Source of the DNA: Cellulosimicrobium cellulans
GTDB lineage: Bacteria > Actinomycetota > Actinomycetes > Actinomycetales > Cellulomonadaceae
DNA: 64,000 bases
Reading direction: 5' to 3'
Assembly: GCF_016921195.1 (NCBI RefSeq)
Contig: NZ_JAFGYF010000001.1
Span: 62,001-126,000 of the forward strand
Shown here piece by piece: positions 27,231 through 35,792 of this stretch (the stretch's first letter is position 1; each line of letters begins with the position of its first letter). Made by a program: the position numbers and the translations under genes. The notes below the pieces were generated by a model that ran no database searches, was not told the DNA's origin, and saw nothing but the letters and a program-made list of their open reading frames with translations.

Positions 27231-28286
27231 GTGGACACGACCACGGGTACCCCGACGGCCGCGGGCGAGGCTGCCACCGCCGCCCCGAGCGAGACGCAGC
27301 GCCCTGACCAGCACCTTCACCTCCTCCGGCCCGACGACGACGTGCCCCCGGGCGGGCACGTCGCGATCCTCGCCGGCGGGCTCTCCCACGAGCGCGACGT
27401 CTCGCTGCGGTCAGGGCGCCGCGTCGCCGAGAGCTTGCGCGCCGCCGACCTCGACGTGACGGTCCACGACGTCGACGCCGATCTCCTTCCCTTCCTCGCC
27501 GCGACCCGCCCGGACGTCGTGTGGCCGCTCCTGCACGGCGCGAGCGGCGAGGACGGCTCGATCCGTGACGTGCTCGAGCTCGTCGGGGTCCCCTATGTCG
27601 GCACCGGGCCGCGGGAGAGCCGGGCGGCCTGGAGCAAGCCCGTCGCGAAGAGCGTCGTGCTCGGCGCGGGTCTGTGCACGCCCGAGTACGTGACCCTCCC
27701 GCAGAGCCTGTTCCGAGAGCTCGGCGCCCAGCCCGTCCTGGACGCCGTGGTCGCACGCCTGGGGCTCCCCCTGGTCGTCAAGCCGACCCATGGCGGTTCG
27801 GCACTGGGCGTGACCCTCGTCGAACGTGCCGACCAGCTTCCACGCGCCATGGTCGACTGCTTCGCGTACGGGGACGTCGCGCTCATCGAGCGCGCCGTGC
27901 GTGGCGTGGAGCTCGCGGTCAGCGTCGTCGACCTCGGCCAGGGGCCCGAGGCGCTGCCGCCTGTCGAGATCGTCACGACCGGGCCGTACGACTTCGACGC
28001 GCGCTACAACCCCGGTCGGACCGAGTACTTCGCCCCGGCTCGCCTGGACGACGACGTGCTCCGCATCGTCCGCGAGGTGGCCGTTCGGGCGCACGTCGCC
28101 CTCGGGCTGCGCGACCTGTCGCGTACCGACGTGATCCTCGACCAGGACGGCGTCGTGCAGTTCCTCGAGGTCAACGTCGCGCCCGGCATGACCGAGACCT
28201 CCCTCCTCCCCCAGGCAGCGCGCGCCGCCGGGCTCGACCTCGGTCGTCTCTACCGTTCGCTCGTGAACGCCCACGTGCGCCACTGA
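27231..28286 (+). CDS. D-alanine-D-alanine ligase family protein (ATP-grasp)
   Basis: ATP-grasp ligase that joins D-alanine or a related amino acid. The 351-residue protein begins with a variable 40-residue tail. The conserved body has HVAILAGGLSHERDVSLRSG, LHGASGEDGSIRDVLELVGVPYVGTG (the Ddl HGxxGEDG motif), LVVKPTHGGSALGVTLV for ATP binding, and FLEVNVAPGMTETS for metal binding. It is somewhat divergent, for example SALGV instead of SSxGV, so a dipeptide other than D-Ala-D-Ala is possible. It starts at GTG 27231 behind CAGGAG. It may be cotranscribed with the aminotransferase (68-base gap). Confidence 0.9.
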   Translation: MDTTTGTPTAAGEAATAAPSETQRPDQHLHLLRPDDDVPPGGHVAILAGGLSHERDVSLRSGRRVAESLRAADLDVTVHDVDADLLPFLAATRPDVVWPLLHGASGEDGSIRDVLELVGVPYVGTGPRESRAAWSKPVAKSVVLGAGLCTPEYVTLPQSLFRELGAQPVLDAVVARLGLPLVVKPTHGGSALGVTLVERADQLPRAMVDCFAYGDVALIERAVRGVELAVSVVDLGQGPEALPPVEIVTTGPYDFDARYNPGRTEYFAPARLDDDVLRIVREVAVRAHVALGLRDLSRTDVILDQDGVVQFLEVNVAPGMTETSLLPQAARAAGLDLGRLYRSLVNAHVRH

Positions 28287-28321
28287 CCGGCATCGGTCCG
28301 ACGGACGCGCCGTCGGTCCCC

Positions 28322-28337
28322 TGTTTCACGTGGAACG
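28322..28337. promoter_or_regulatory. parS: parS-like site 1 (degenerate)
   Basis: TGTTTCACGTGGAACG matches the consensus TGTTTCACGTGAAACA at 14 of 16 positions. It lies 35 bases after the ligase gene. Confidence 0.65.
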
Positions 28338-28399
28338 TCGCGCTGACGGTCGCTCGACCGGTCGGCAGTCCTCGCCCTTCGCCGCGGCGCTTGCCTGCC

Positions 28400-28494
28400 C
28401 TGGTCTGAGTTCGCCTGGTCTGAGTTCGTCTGGTCTGAGTTCGCCTGGTCTGAGTTCGCCTGGTCTTGGCTCGCTGGTCTTTGCTCGCTTGGTC
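28400..28494. repeat. Tandem 15-base repeat, about six copies
   Basis: Units of CTGGTCTGAGTTCGC start at 28400, 28415, 28430 and 28445. Two degenerate units follow at 28460 and 28474. The array is in the non-coding region and has no CRISPR-like spacers. Confidence 0.9.
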
Positions 28495-29419
28495 GCGCCG
28501 TGTCTGGTGGTACTCGAACTGGCTCCCCACGGAGATCGGATCTGACCCTAAGGCCCTTCACCCGGGGACCTGACGGAAGGACCAGCGACGCCCGATCCTT
28601 TCTGTGTCCTCTCTGTGGGAGAGTGTTTGGGTGCCGCCCCTGACGGCCGAGAGGAACTCCCCGCCGACGTCCGGGTCCCACACCGAGCGATCATGGCTCG
28701 CGCTCCCGTCGGTCCGTTCCGCGGACCCGTCCTCCGGGGCCGGCTCGTCAGCTCGTCCTGACTCTCCCGTCGGCTCTCGGTCCACACGCGAGCGAGCCCG
28801 ACGGTCGTCCGTCTCCCACCCCGCCCGGTGCCGCACGTCACCTCAGGCAACTTCGGCCGACGGACGGGGTATGACACCTGCCGGGTACTCGTGGGGCTGG
28901 CGTCGACCGTGCACCGCTCGAGCCCACGACCCGGCCGGTGATCCCGCTGCTCGTCCGGTGGACCGGCGACAACGGAGATGACCGCATGAGAGCGCCCCGC
29001 GCTCCTCGGAGGTCATGACGATCCCGTGAGGGACCCGATCGTGCGGTGTCGGCACCGTCGGGAAGCCTCGCCATCGTCCTGTCTCGCACGGAAGGCTGTG
29101 CCGGTTCTCGCAGAAGTCTGGCGCACGTATCGGCCTGCGCGAACTGCACGTATCACCGACAGGGTTGTGGCTTGTCACAGACCCTCGTTCTTGGGGCCTC
29201 GCGGCGACTTCTCGCCAACGTCGGGCACCACGAGGTGCTTACCCGCTCGGTGCTGGATTATGCGCTCGACGCGTCCGTGAGCGGACGAGGCTTTGCGACG
29301 AGGCGTGCGCACGGGCAATCTGCCATCCCCCGGTGAGGCCCGGGAGAGCCGGGACGCGTGCCGGATATCGCACAACGCTCCGTCGAGCTGGCGCACGTGG
29401 CTACGCTCGGCCTGCGTCT

Positions 29420-29435
29420 CGTTTCACGTGAAACG
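29420..29435. promoter_or_regulatory. parS: parS site 2
   Basis: CGTTTCACGTGAAACG is a perfect palindrome matching the ParB-binding consensus except for the outermost base pair. Confidence 0.9.
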
Positions 29436-29458
29436 ACAAATCTCCGGCTGTGAGCCAG

Positions 29459-29474
29459 TGTTCCACGTGAAACC
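29459..29474. promoter_or_regulatory. parS: parS-like site 3 (degenerate)
   Basis: TGTTCCACGTGAAACC has two differences from consensus and lies only 23 bases after site 2. Confidence 0.65.
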
Positions 29475-29750
29475 GCACCTCTTTAATGGCACGAGGAGCC
29501 GCGAACCCTGCCCGATGTCCAGGCTCAGCGAGAGCTCGGCATGGCAGGAGAACGAGCACAGCCCCACCCCAGCGGTGCATCGACACCGGCGCGATCCGGC
29601 GCACGTTCAGAGCGTCCCGAAGCCAGGTATCGCCGAGTCGCGCCCCGGAAACCTGAACCGCTCGCGACGCAAACACGTCTACCCCCGCAGCCCTACGTCG
29701 CGGCAGCCCCTCCGCGGATCGACTCGACCGTCCCGCCTCACACGTGCGCT

Positions 29751-29766
29751 CGTTTCACGTGAAACG
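29751..29766. promoter_or_regulatory. parS: parS site 4
   Basis: CGTTTCACGTGAAACG, a perfect palindrome, lies in the non-coding region 3' of parB. Confidence 0.9.
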
Positions 29767-30252
29767 TGACCCGGTGACAGCCTCGCAGCCACGTGCCCAC
29801 AGCGTGCGTGACCCGTCGGGAGGCGGCGGCGCCTCGACGTTGTGGGCGCGGGGCGCACCACCGTCTGGTCGGTCGAGCGACGCAGAGAGCGGGCGCGAAA
29901 TCGGACATCGACGGGCACGGGGTTGGATATCGCGTGTGGGATCGCCAGGGGCGCAGCTCAAGGACCGAGCGTCCGCGATGATCAGCAGTGCCACATGCGG
30001 ACAAGGATGGCCGAGCGGCGGTCGGGGATCGTGGTTCTCCGCCGGGCTGCTTGAGAGCCCGTCAACCCGAGCCCCACGGCACGTCGACGACTCGCAGGCG
30101 TCCATCCTGCGCGGATGCAGTGGAAGCGCCGACAATCACCCTCGCGGGTTACGCATAAGGCCGAGACTGCCGCGGATACTCATGCGCATCCACGACAGTC
30201 CCGGCCTCGGCGCCTGCATCACGCTGCGCGTGACGCCCGCACCCTGGTCGCA

Positions 30253-31641
30253 CTACTTGCGCAGAAGGCCCGGGTCGTCCGGCGCCATCACGTCGAGGAT
30301 CCGGTTCAGGTCCTCGACAGATGCGAACTCGACCGTCAAGCGCCCCTTGTTCTTGCCGAGATCGACCTTCACGCGCGTCTCGAAGCGGTCGGAGAGGCGA
30401 TGCGCGAGCTCGTCGATCGCCGCGGAGCGCTGACCTGCCCGCGGCGCGCGCGGCGCGCGGCGCTGCGCGTCCAGACCACCCATCGCGACGATCTCCTCGG
30501 TCGCCCGGACCGAGAGTCCTTCTGCGACGATTCTCTGGGCAAGGCGCTCGATCTCCGCACCGTCGGTGAGACCCAGCAGCGCGCGCGCATGACCGGCGGA
30601 GAGGACGCCCGCCGCGACCCGCCGTTGCACCAGGGGAGGGAGACGTAGAAGCCTCAGGGTGTTCGAGATCTGCGGGCGACTACGCGAGATGCGCTCAGCG
30701 AGCTCCTCGTGAGTGCATCCGAAATCGTCCAGCAGCTGACGATACGCCGCCGCCTCCTCGAGGGGGTTGAGGGCGCTGCGGTGCAGGTTCTCGAGGAGTG
30801 CGTCACGCAGCAGGTCGGCATCGTCCGTCTCCCGGATGATCGCGGGAATGACGTCGAGCCCGGCGGCCTGCGTGGCGCGCCACCTCCGCTCCCCCATGAT
30901 CAGCTCGAAGGAACCGTCCTCCCCGGGGACGGGACGGACGACGATCGGCTGAAGGACGCCGATCTCGCGGATAGAGCCCACCAGCTCGTCGAGCTCGCCT
31001 TCGTCGAAGACCGTGCGCGGCTGGCGCGGGTTCGGACGGATCGACGCCGTCGGTACCTCGGCAAATCGCGCGCCAGGGACCGGTACGAGGTCATCGGCAG
31101 CGCCGCCCGTCCACTCCTCGGGGTTGTGGGTCGCCTCGCCCCCGAGCTTCTCCTGAGGCAGTTCCGCGACCGCGTCCCCCGTCGACTCCTCGCCCTTCGG
31201 TGTGGCAGGGGCCGTTTCACGTGAAACAGCACTCCCGGGTTCGTCCACAGAGCGCTTCGTTCCACCGCTTCGCTGCGTCCCCTCCGCTGCGCCGTCGGGT
31301 GCATGCAGGTCAGCAGCGTTCTCGTCCCCGCTGAGCACACCGCGCTCGCCGGAGCTCACCGCCTCGAGCTCCGCGAGATCGTGAGCCGAAAGCGACGTGA
31401 GGGCATCCAGGTCCGCAGGACCTGAACCGGTCTCCGTGACGAGGGTGACGACGGGAGTACCGTCCGTCCCACCGCCCTCGGCCGAACCTCCCGCAGAAGC
31501 ACCCGCGGTCGGTGCGTCGCCGCGCGCCGTCTCCTCGGGCGCAGGGCTCGGGAAGAAGACGTCGACCGGTCGCTTCCCCTCCGAGCTGGTCGGGATGAGA
31601 GCCCCCAGCCCCCGGCCGAGCCCTCGACGCTTCTCGCTCAT
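30253..31641 (-). CDS. parB: Chromosome partitioning protein ParB
   Basis: CTP-dependent DNA clamp that loads at parS and spreads to organise the origin region. The 462-residue protein begins [19 protein letters not shown], typical for actinobacterial ParB. An unusually long acidic, Ala/Gly-rich region (about 25-190) precedes the conserved core: the N-terminal CTPase with GERRWR, the box [20 protein letters not shown], the helix-turn-helix region ([31 protein letters not shown]) and a C-terminal dimerisation domain. The start overlaps the parA stop (ATGA). One parS site lies inside its own coding sequence at 31213. Confidence 0.97.
   Translation of the reverse strand: MSEKRRGLGRGLGALIPTSSEGKRPVDVFFPSPAPEETARGDAPTAGASAGGSAEGGGTDGTPVVTLVTETGSGPADLDALTSLSAHDLAELEAVSSGERGVLSGDENAADLHAPDGAAEGTQRSGGTKRSVDEPGSAVSRETAPATPKGEESTGDAVAELPQEKLGGEATHNPEEWTGGAADDLVPVPGARFAEVPTASIRPNPRQPRTVFDEGELDELVGSIREIGVLQPIVVRPVPGEDGSFELIMGERRWRATQAAGLDVIPAIIRETDDADLLRDALLENLHRSALNPLEEAAAYRQLLDDFGCTHEELAERISRSRPQISNTLRLLRLPPLVQRRVAAGVLSAGHARALLGLTDGAEIERLAQRIVAEGLSVRATEEIVAMGGLDAQRRAPRAPRAGQRSAAIDELAHRLSDRFETRVKVDLGKNKGRLTVEFASVEDLNRILDVMAPDDPGLLRK
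31213..31228. promoter_or_regulatory. parS: parS site 5, inside parB
   Basis: CGTTTCACGTGAAACA matches all but one position of the consensus. It is in the variable N-terminal region of parB, encoding VSRET on the coding strand. Confidence 0.9.
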
Positions 31642-32810
31642 CGCAGTTCCTCCTGCCGCAGGCCGGGACCACCGATGGTGCCGGCAAACTCGTGTTCCGT
31701 TCGTACGGTCTCGGACGCAGACTCGGGGCTACCACCGTCGACGCGACTCGAACCGCGCCCCGGGAGGGTCTCGAGGTCGCGGTCCCCGGGCCGGTTCGCA
31801 CCGCGTTCCGTCAGTTCACGCGCTGCCTCGAGGTACGCGAGCGCACCGGTCGACCCGGGGTCGTACGTCATCACCGTCTGCCCGTGGCTCGGTGCCTCTG
31901 AGATGCGCACGGAGCGCGGGACCGTTGTCCGCAGGGTTTGTTCGGGGAAGTGCTCACGCACTTCTGCCGCCACCTGCTGGGCGAGATTGGTTCGCCCGTC
32001 GTACATCGTCAGCAAGATCGTCGAGACGTGCAGGCCGGGGTTGAGGTGCGACTTGATGAGCTCGATCGTCTTGAGGAGCTGGCTCAGTCCCTCGAGTGCG
32101 TAGTACTCACACTGGATCGGGATGAGCACCTCTCGACCGACGACGAAAGCGTTCACGGTGAGAAGCCCGAGGCTCGGCGGGCAGTCGACCAGGACGTAGT
32201 CGATCGGGGCCAGGCCCTCCCGTTCTCGCCCCGCGAGGTACTCGTCCAGAGCGCGGCGGAGCCGTGTTTCACGTGAAACGAGAGAGACCAGCTCGATCTC
32301 CGCCCCGGAGAGGTCGATCGTCGCCGGCACGCACCACAGCGTCGGGATGTCGGGGCACTGCTGGACCGCACTGGCGAGTGGATCGCCGTCGACCAGGACG
32401 TCGTAGACCGACGGCGTTCCCGCGCGGTGCTCGACCCCGAGCGCGGTCGACGCGTTGCCCTGGGGATCGTTGTCGATGACGAGCACGTTGAGCCCTGACA
32501 GTGCAAGGCCGGCAGCGAGATTCACCGTCGTCGTGGTCTTCCCCACGCCGCCCTTCTGGTTCGCCACTGTGATGATGCGCGTCGACACCGGGCGCGGGAA
32601 GCGTCGACCTTGGAGGTCGATGCGACGCCTGGCGTCTTCCGCCAGCTGCGCGGCGAGCGGCGTCGACTCGTCCGTGACCGGCAGGCTCGCCATCAGCGCA
32701 GCTCTCCGGTCGTCCTCGCTGTCGGGATTCTGCACCCCTCCCCCGTCCTGCGAGAGAGACGTCGCCGACCGATCCTGAGGCTCCCCAGGGTCGACAGGGC
32801 TATCCGTCAC
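31638..32810 (-). CDS. parA: Chromosome partitioning ATPase ParA
   Basis: Deviant-Walker ATPase that moves ParB-parS complexes. The 390-residue protein has a polar tail, then [22 protein letters not shown] with the signature lysine of the deviant Walker A box, [17 protein letters not shown], and [18 protein letters not shown]. The start is taken as GTG 32810 because GGAGAGG lies nine bases upstream; an ATG at 32819 abuts that site. It is followed by parB with ATGA overlap. A parS site lies within it and encodes VSRET, as in parB. Confidence 0.96.
   Translation of the reverse strand: MTDSPVDPGEPQDRSATSLSQDGGGVQNPDSEDDRRAALMASLPVTDESTPLAAQLAEDARRRIDLQGRRFPRPVSTRIITVANQKGGVGKTTTTVNLAAGLALSGLNVLVIDNDPQGNASTALGVEHRAGTPSVYDVLVDGDPLASAVQQCPDIPTLWCVPATIDLSGAEIELVSLVSRETRLRRALDEYLAGREREGLAPIDYVLVDCPPSLGLLTVNAFVVGREVLIPIQCEYYALEGLSQLLKTIELIKSHLNPGLHVSTILLTMYDGRTNLAQQVAAEVREHFPEQTLRTTVPRSVRISEAPSHGQTVMTYDPGSTGALAYLEAARELTERGANRPGDRDLETLPGRGSSRVDGGSPESASETVRTEHEFAGTIGGPGLRQEELR
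32265..32280. promoter_or_regulatory. parS: parS site 6, inside parA
   Basis: TGTTTCACGTGAAACG matches the consensus at 15 of 16 positions. It lies in the middle of parA. Confidence 0.92.
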
Positions 32811-32929
32811 GCGTCTCATCCTCTCCGTCGTCGCGTCCCAGCATGCGCCGTCCGGCCCACTCATCGGTGGATGTCGGGCGCTCGTCGCCCCGTGTCGTCA
32901 GACAGCCGTGCTGACGCCGAGGGGCGGGT

Positions 32930-33592
32930 TCAGCGTGCTCCAGTCTGCCGCACGATGCGTACGACGGTGGTGCTCTCCACACCGGGGATGGTCGGCGCGA
33001 CCACGATCTCGGGCTCGCCCCCCTTGAGGCGTCGCAGCACCTTGCGAGCGGGCTCGATCTCCCGCGCTACATTGCGGCCCTTCAGGACGATCATCTCGCC
33101 GCCTGGTCGGACGAGGGGAAGCGAGAGCCGGACCAGCTTGTCCAGCGCGGCGACGGCGCGAGACGTCACGACGTCGCACTCGAACGCATCGTGGTACTCC
33201 TCAGCACGCCCCCGCTTCACCTCGATGTTCGAGAGATTCAGGTCCGCGGCGATCTCCGACAACCAGGCGCACCGCCGCTCCATCGGCTCGACCAGGTAGA
33301 CGGAAGCACTCGGCCGCATCGCAGCGATCACGACTCCGGGGAGTCCGGCGCCAGATCCGATGTCCGCGATGAGCCCTGACTCCGGGAGGAACGGGACGAC
33401 CGCGGCAGAGTTCAAGATGTGTCGGTCCCAGATGCGATGCACCTCGCGAGGACCGATCAGTCCCCGCAGCTCGCCCTCCTCACGCAGGCGATCGGCAAAC
33501 CGTTCGATGGTCGGGTACGACGCACCGAAGTACTCGGTCAGCGCCTCCCGTGAGATCTCTGGCTCTGCGTGGCCGTCCACCAGGTCGCGCAT
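32930..33592 (-). CDS. rsmG: 16S rRNA (guanine527-N7)-methyltransferase RsmG (GidB)
   Basis: Methylates G527 of 16S rRNA; loss gives low-level streptomycin resistance in other bacteria. The 220-residue protein has YFGASYPTIERFADRLREEG, HRIWDRHILNSAAV, the SAM-binding IADIGSGAGLPGVVIA and RGRAEEY, all typical. ATG 33592 has GAGGAG upstream. An in-frame GTG inside parS site 7 (33637) would add 15 residues and is less likely. It lies 119 bases upstream of parA on the same strand, the usual rsmG-parA-parB order. Confidence 0.96.
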   Translation of the reverse strand: MRDLVDGHAEPEISREALTEYFGASYPTIERFADRLREEGELRGLIGPREVHRIWDRHILNSAAVVPFLPESGLIADIGSGAGLPGVVIAAMRPSASVYLVEPMERRCAWLSEIAADLNLSNIEVKRGRAEEYHDAFECDVVTSRAVAALDKLVRLSLPLVRPGGEMIVLKGRNVAREIEPARKVLRRLKGGEPEIVVAPTIPGVESTTVVRIVRQTGAR

Positions 33593-34247
33593 CGGCTCCT
33601 CTGCTTCCTCGTCACTGGGCACGCCATATCGTTTCACGTGAAACGACCGTCGGCGTGCTTGATCACGACCTGATCCCGTCGACCCGCGGAGCACCGGCCG
33701 CCATCCAGCCGCATCGGTGCACCCCGCCGCCCCGACCCCGCACACCGACGACGCCCGCCGAGGCGGACGCCCGCAACGGTCGCCAGTCACCAGGACCAGT
33801 CCTCCTCCCCCGGCATCCACGAGGCCGCAGAACGTGCCGTCGTGGACCGCGGCAGGTGCCGTCGGACGCGCAGTGGCCGATGACCGGTGCGTTGATGCCG
33901 ACCCTGTCGGGCCGGGTCGCGTCCGTCGCGTGATGATCGTCAGCCCCTGGAGGGGTTGGTTCACCGGCAGCGGACCGGGCGCGTGTGCGTGATGTCCCCG
34001 GACGGTTCGCCCCTTGGCATCGGGCGCGGATGCACGCGTGGCTCTCCCGAGGCCGGCCTGGGACGAGATCCTGACTGCCTGGCAGGCTCGCGCGGACGCG
34101 AGTAGGAGTGTCGCCCGGCCGTGAGCCTGGACTCCCACGATCAACCGGGCGCACCAGCACGCCGCGCACGTCGCCCCGGACCACAGCGGGTACTGGCGAA
34201 CTACCAGGGTTCGGTACGGCACGTACTGCTGACCACGCCCGGGCCGG
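33593..34247. other. Stretch between rsmG and the transposase remnant, no supported gene
   Basis: Apart from parS site 7 near its left end I can support nothing here. The long minus-strand frame in this stretch is Pro/Arg/Gly-rich with no recognisable motif and looks like a high-GC artefact. Composition differs from the core genes. It may include eroded ends of the adjacent insertion sequence, but no terminal inverted repeats could be found by eye. Confidence 0.4.
33630..33645. promoter_or_regulatory. parS: parS site 7, just upstream of rsmG
   Basis: CGTTTCACGTGAAACG, a perfect palindrome 38 bases before the chosen rsmG start. Confidence 0.9.
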
Positions 34248-34691
34248 TGCCAGGGCCGCCCGTCGACGAGGATCCACGCCGCAGCCGGCGGCGACGGGCG
34301 GACCGCTCGCAGTGCTCGTATGACCGAGCCAGGGCGGTGAGGCCCGACGTGCCCGCCGCCGCTCGACACGATCCGCGTCCCCCAGCAGGACCGACGCCCC
34401 GCCGGCGGCACATGCCGTACTGGAGACAAGGCGCACTCGTCGCGCGCGACCCGCGCCGCGCCGCGCCGCTGCGGCATCCTCGCGGTCGTGCTCGAACCCT
34501 GCGACCAGCGGGCACAGTGTCACCGACGCGCATTATGCGGCGACCGCCCCGTGACCTACGACCCTGCCACCTACCGGGACCGCAGCACGGTCCAGCGCTC
34601 CTTCAACCGCATCGAGCAATGGCGAGCACTCGTGACCCGCTACCACAAGCACGCGCTCGTCTACCGAGGGGGCGCCCCGTTCTCGCAGTGA
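34248..34691 (+). pseudogene. Remnant of an IS5-type DDE transposase
   Basis: The translated frame starting at 34248 matches the C-terminal half of IS5-group transposases: GRPSTRIHAAA (as in SRGGLTTKIHLA), DTIRVP, GDKAHSSRATRA, EPCDQRA, GDRPVTYDPATYRDRSTVQRSFNRIEQW and TRYHKHALVYRGGA. An in-frame stop at 34338-34340 with local frame confusion separates the two parts, and the N-terminal half is not recognisable. In the YREK signature (Y, R, E, K) the Glu is Gln (VQR) and the Lys is Glu (IEQW), so the catalytic centre is lost. This is a dead element. It lies between rsmG and a probable orphan immunity gene. Confidence 0.85.
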
Positions 34692-34720
34692 TCGTGACCG
34701 GAGCGCCGAGCACACCGCGA

Positions 34721-35065
34721 TCACCGGGTCGACGCCACGATCCGAGGTAGGTGCTGCTCGATGATCTCGGCAGCTGCACTCTCCACGACGAGCTCGAGCA
34801 GGTCGGGCAGCTCAAGCACTGCGGGCGCCTCAGGATCCAGTACCAGCGTCAGGACGTTGCCCGGCATGCCGAACCGAACAAGGCCGCCGTAGTGCACGGC
34901 TGCACCACCACGCACGACGCGTAGGTACCCATGCCCAGCCTCACGTCGTGCGGGTCGTGGGCCAGCGAACGTTGAAACTCGATCGTGTCTCCCGACTCCA
35001 CGTCCAGCAAGCACGATCACCTCGCCGTTGTCCTCGATGCCGCGCGTGAAGCCGACCCTGATCAC
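34721..35065 (-). CDS. Small hypothetical protein, resembles Imm10-type immunity proteins
   Basis: The 114-residue product starts IRVGFTRGIEDNGEVIVLAG and contains GYLRVVRGGAAVHYGG, followed by LTLVLDPEAPAVLELPDLLEL. The pattern of an early EDxG..V..LA strand, a central HYGGxV and a LTLxLDPEAAxxLxLP segment is what I recall of the Imm10 family, which neutralises polymorphic toxins. No toxin gene is adjacent, so it would be an orphan. The start is GTG 35065 without an evident ribosome-binding site. It sits beside the transposase remnant in an otherwise core locus. The family assignment is from memory and moderately uncertain. Confidence 0.55.
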   Translation of the reverse strand: MIRVGFTRGIEDNGEVIVLAGRGVGRHDRVSTFAGPRPARREAGHGYLRVVRGGAAVHYGGLVRFGMPGNVLTLVLDPEAPAVLELPDLLELVVESAAAEIIEQHLPRIVASTR

Positions 35066-35170
35066 AGCCGAGACTCTGTCGCATCAAAGACCACAGGACC
35101 CGGTCCTCCGACTGGAGGCATGCGCCCGGGCCGCTATCAAGGCCGACGCCGGCGTCTGCACCGCACGACG

Positions 35171-35204
35171 TTCGCCCCTCGTTTCACGTGAAACGAGGGG
35201 CGAA
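35171..35204. terminator. parS: 34-bp perfect palindrome combining parS and a hairpin after jag
   Basis: The parS core CGTTTCACGTGAAACG (35180-35195, site 8) is extended on both sides by TTCGCCCCT and AGGGGCGAA into a perfect 34-bp inverted repeat. It lies 20 bases downstream of the jag stop, where a terminator of the rpmH-to-jag operon is expected. So it may act both as ParB site and, in RNA, as a terminator hairpin. The palindrome is seen; the dual role is inference. Confidence 0.85.
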
Positions 35205-35224
35205 CGAGGTCCGACAGAGCAGCG

Positions 35225-35752
35225 TCAGTCTTCGGGGTAGATCACCACGTAGCGCTGCGGCTCAACGCCCTCGGAGTCGCTGCGGAGGCCAGCAGCGGCC
35301 ACCGCGTCGTGGATCACCTTGCGCTCGAACGCATTCAGCGGCTCCAGCGAGACCTTCGTCCCACCCGAGCGAACACGCGCGATCGCCTCCTCAGCCTGGG
35401 CGGTGAGCTCCCGACGTCGATCGGCGCGGAAGCCGGCGACGTCCAGCATCAGACGGCTTCGCTCCCCGGTCCGCGCCTGCACCGCGAGACGCGTGAGCTC
35501 CTGAAGTGCGTCGAGGACCTCCCCTCCGTCACCCACGAGGGCACGCAGCGCGCCGGGGTCGTCGGCGACGATCTCGACCGCTGCCCGGTCGTGCTCGACG
35601 TCGATGTCGATGTCCCCGTCGAGGTCGGCGATGTCGAGCAGCTCCTCGAGGTAGTCCGCTGCGATCTCACCCTCCTCCTCCAGGCTGGTGGTCTCGCGCG
35701 TCGACTCGTCGGTGACGGCGTCTTCAGGTGCGGGGGTCTCGGTAGGCGTCAT
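35225..35752 (-). CDS. jag: Jag/KhpB family RNA-binding protein (R3H domain)
   Basis: Cytoplasmic RNA-binding protein linked to YidC and cell-envelope regulation. The 175-residue protein has an acidic N-terminal tail (about 1-40), a KH-like domain (about 45-110, with VGDGGEVLDALQELTRLAV in the GxxG-type loop) and a C-terminal R3H domain (about 115-175; PLNAFERKVIHDAVA and GVEPQRYVVIYPED). Both are normal. TGAGGAG lies before the ATG. It is 40 bases downstream of yidC, in the conserved rpmH-rnpA-yidD-yidC-jag cluster. Confidence 0.95.
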   Translation of the reverse strand: MTPTETPAPEDAVTDESTRETTSLEEEGEIAADYLEELLDIADLDGDIDIDVEHDRAAVEIVADDPGALRALVGDGGEVLDALQELTRLAVQARTGERSRLMLDVAGFRADRRRELTAQAEEAIARVRSGGTKVSLEPLNAFERKVIHDAVAAAGLRSDSEGVEPQRYVVIYPED

Positions 35753-35792
35753 GACGGTGCTCCTCACGGCGGGGGCGCGCACGCGCGCGGGT

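Larger units (their letters stand above)
28287..30252. other. 2 kb stretch without a recognised gene, next to parB
   Basis: No frame in this interval has a recognisable protein, good start or consistent GC-rich codon pattern. Base composition is visibly lower in GC than in the coding neighbours. It holds four parS-like sites (28322, 29420, 29459, 29751) and a 15-base tandem repeat (28400-28494). It may act as a centromere-like platform for ParB. No tRNA or other RNA could be supported. Confidence 0.6.

Noticed and set aside
28400..28494. Possible CRISPR array.
   Set aside because: The 15-base units are directly adjacent without spacers and no cas genes are present.
29293..29769. 158-codon plus-strand frame in the parB-proximal gap.
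   Set aside because: No ribosome-binding site or conserved motif; the frame runs through two parS sites and has a shadow-like composition.
29997..30120. tRNA-like GGATGGCCGAGCGG with a distant CCATCC.
   Set aside because: The D-arm start resembles tRNA-Ser/Leu, but there is no T-loop with TTC, no proper anticodon stem and no full acceptor pairing.
33663..34523. 286-codon minus-strand frame opposite the transposase remnant.
   Set aside because: Arg/Gly/Ala-rich without motif, and it covers the recognisable transposase sequence on the other strand.
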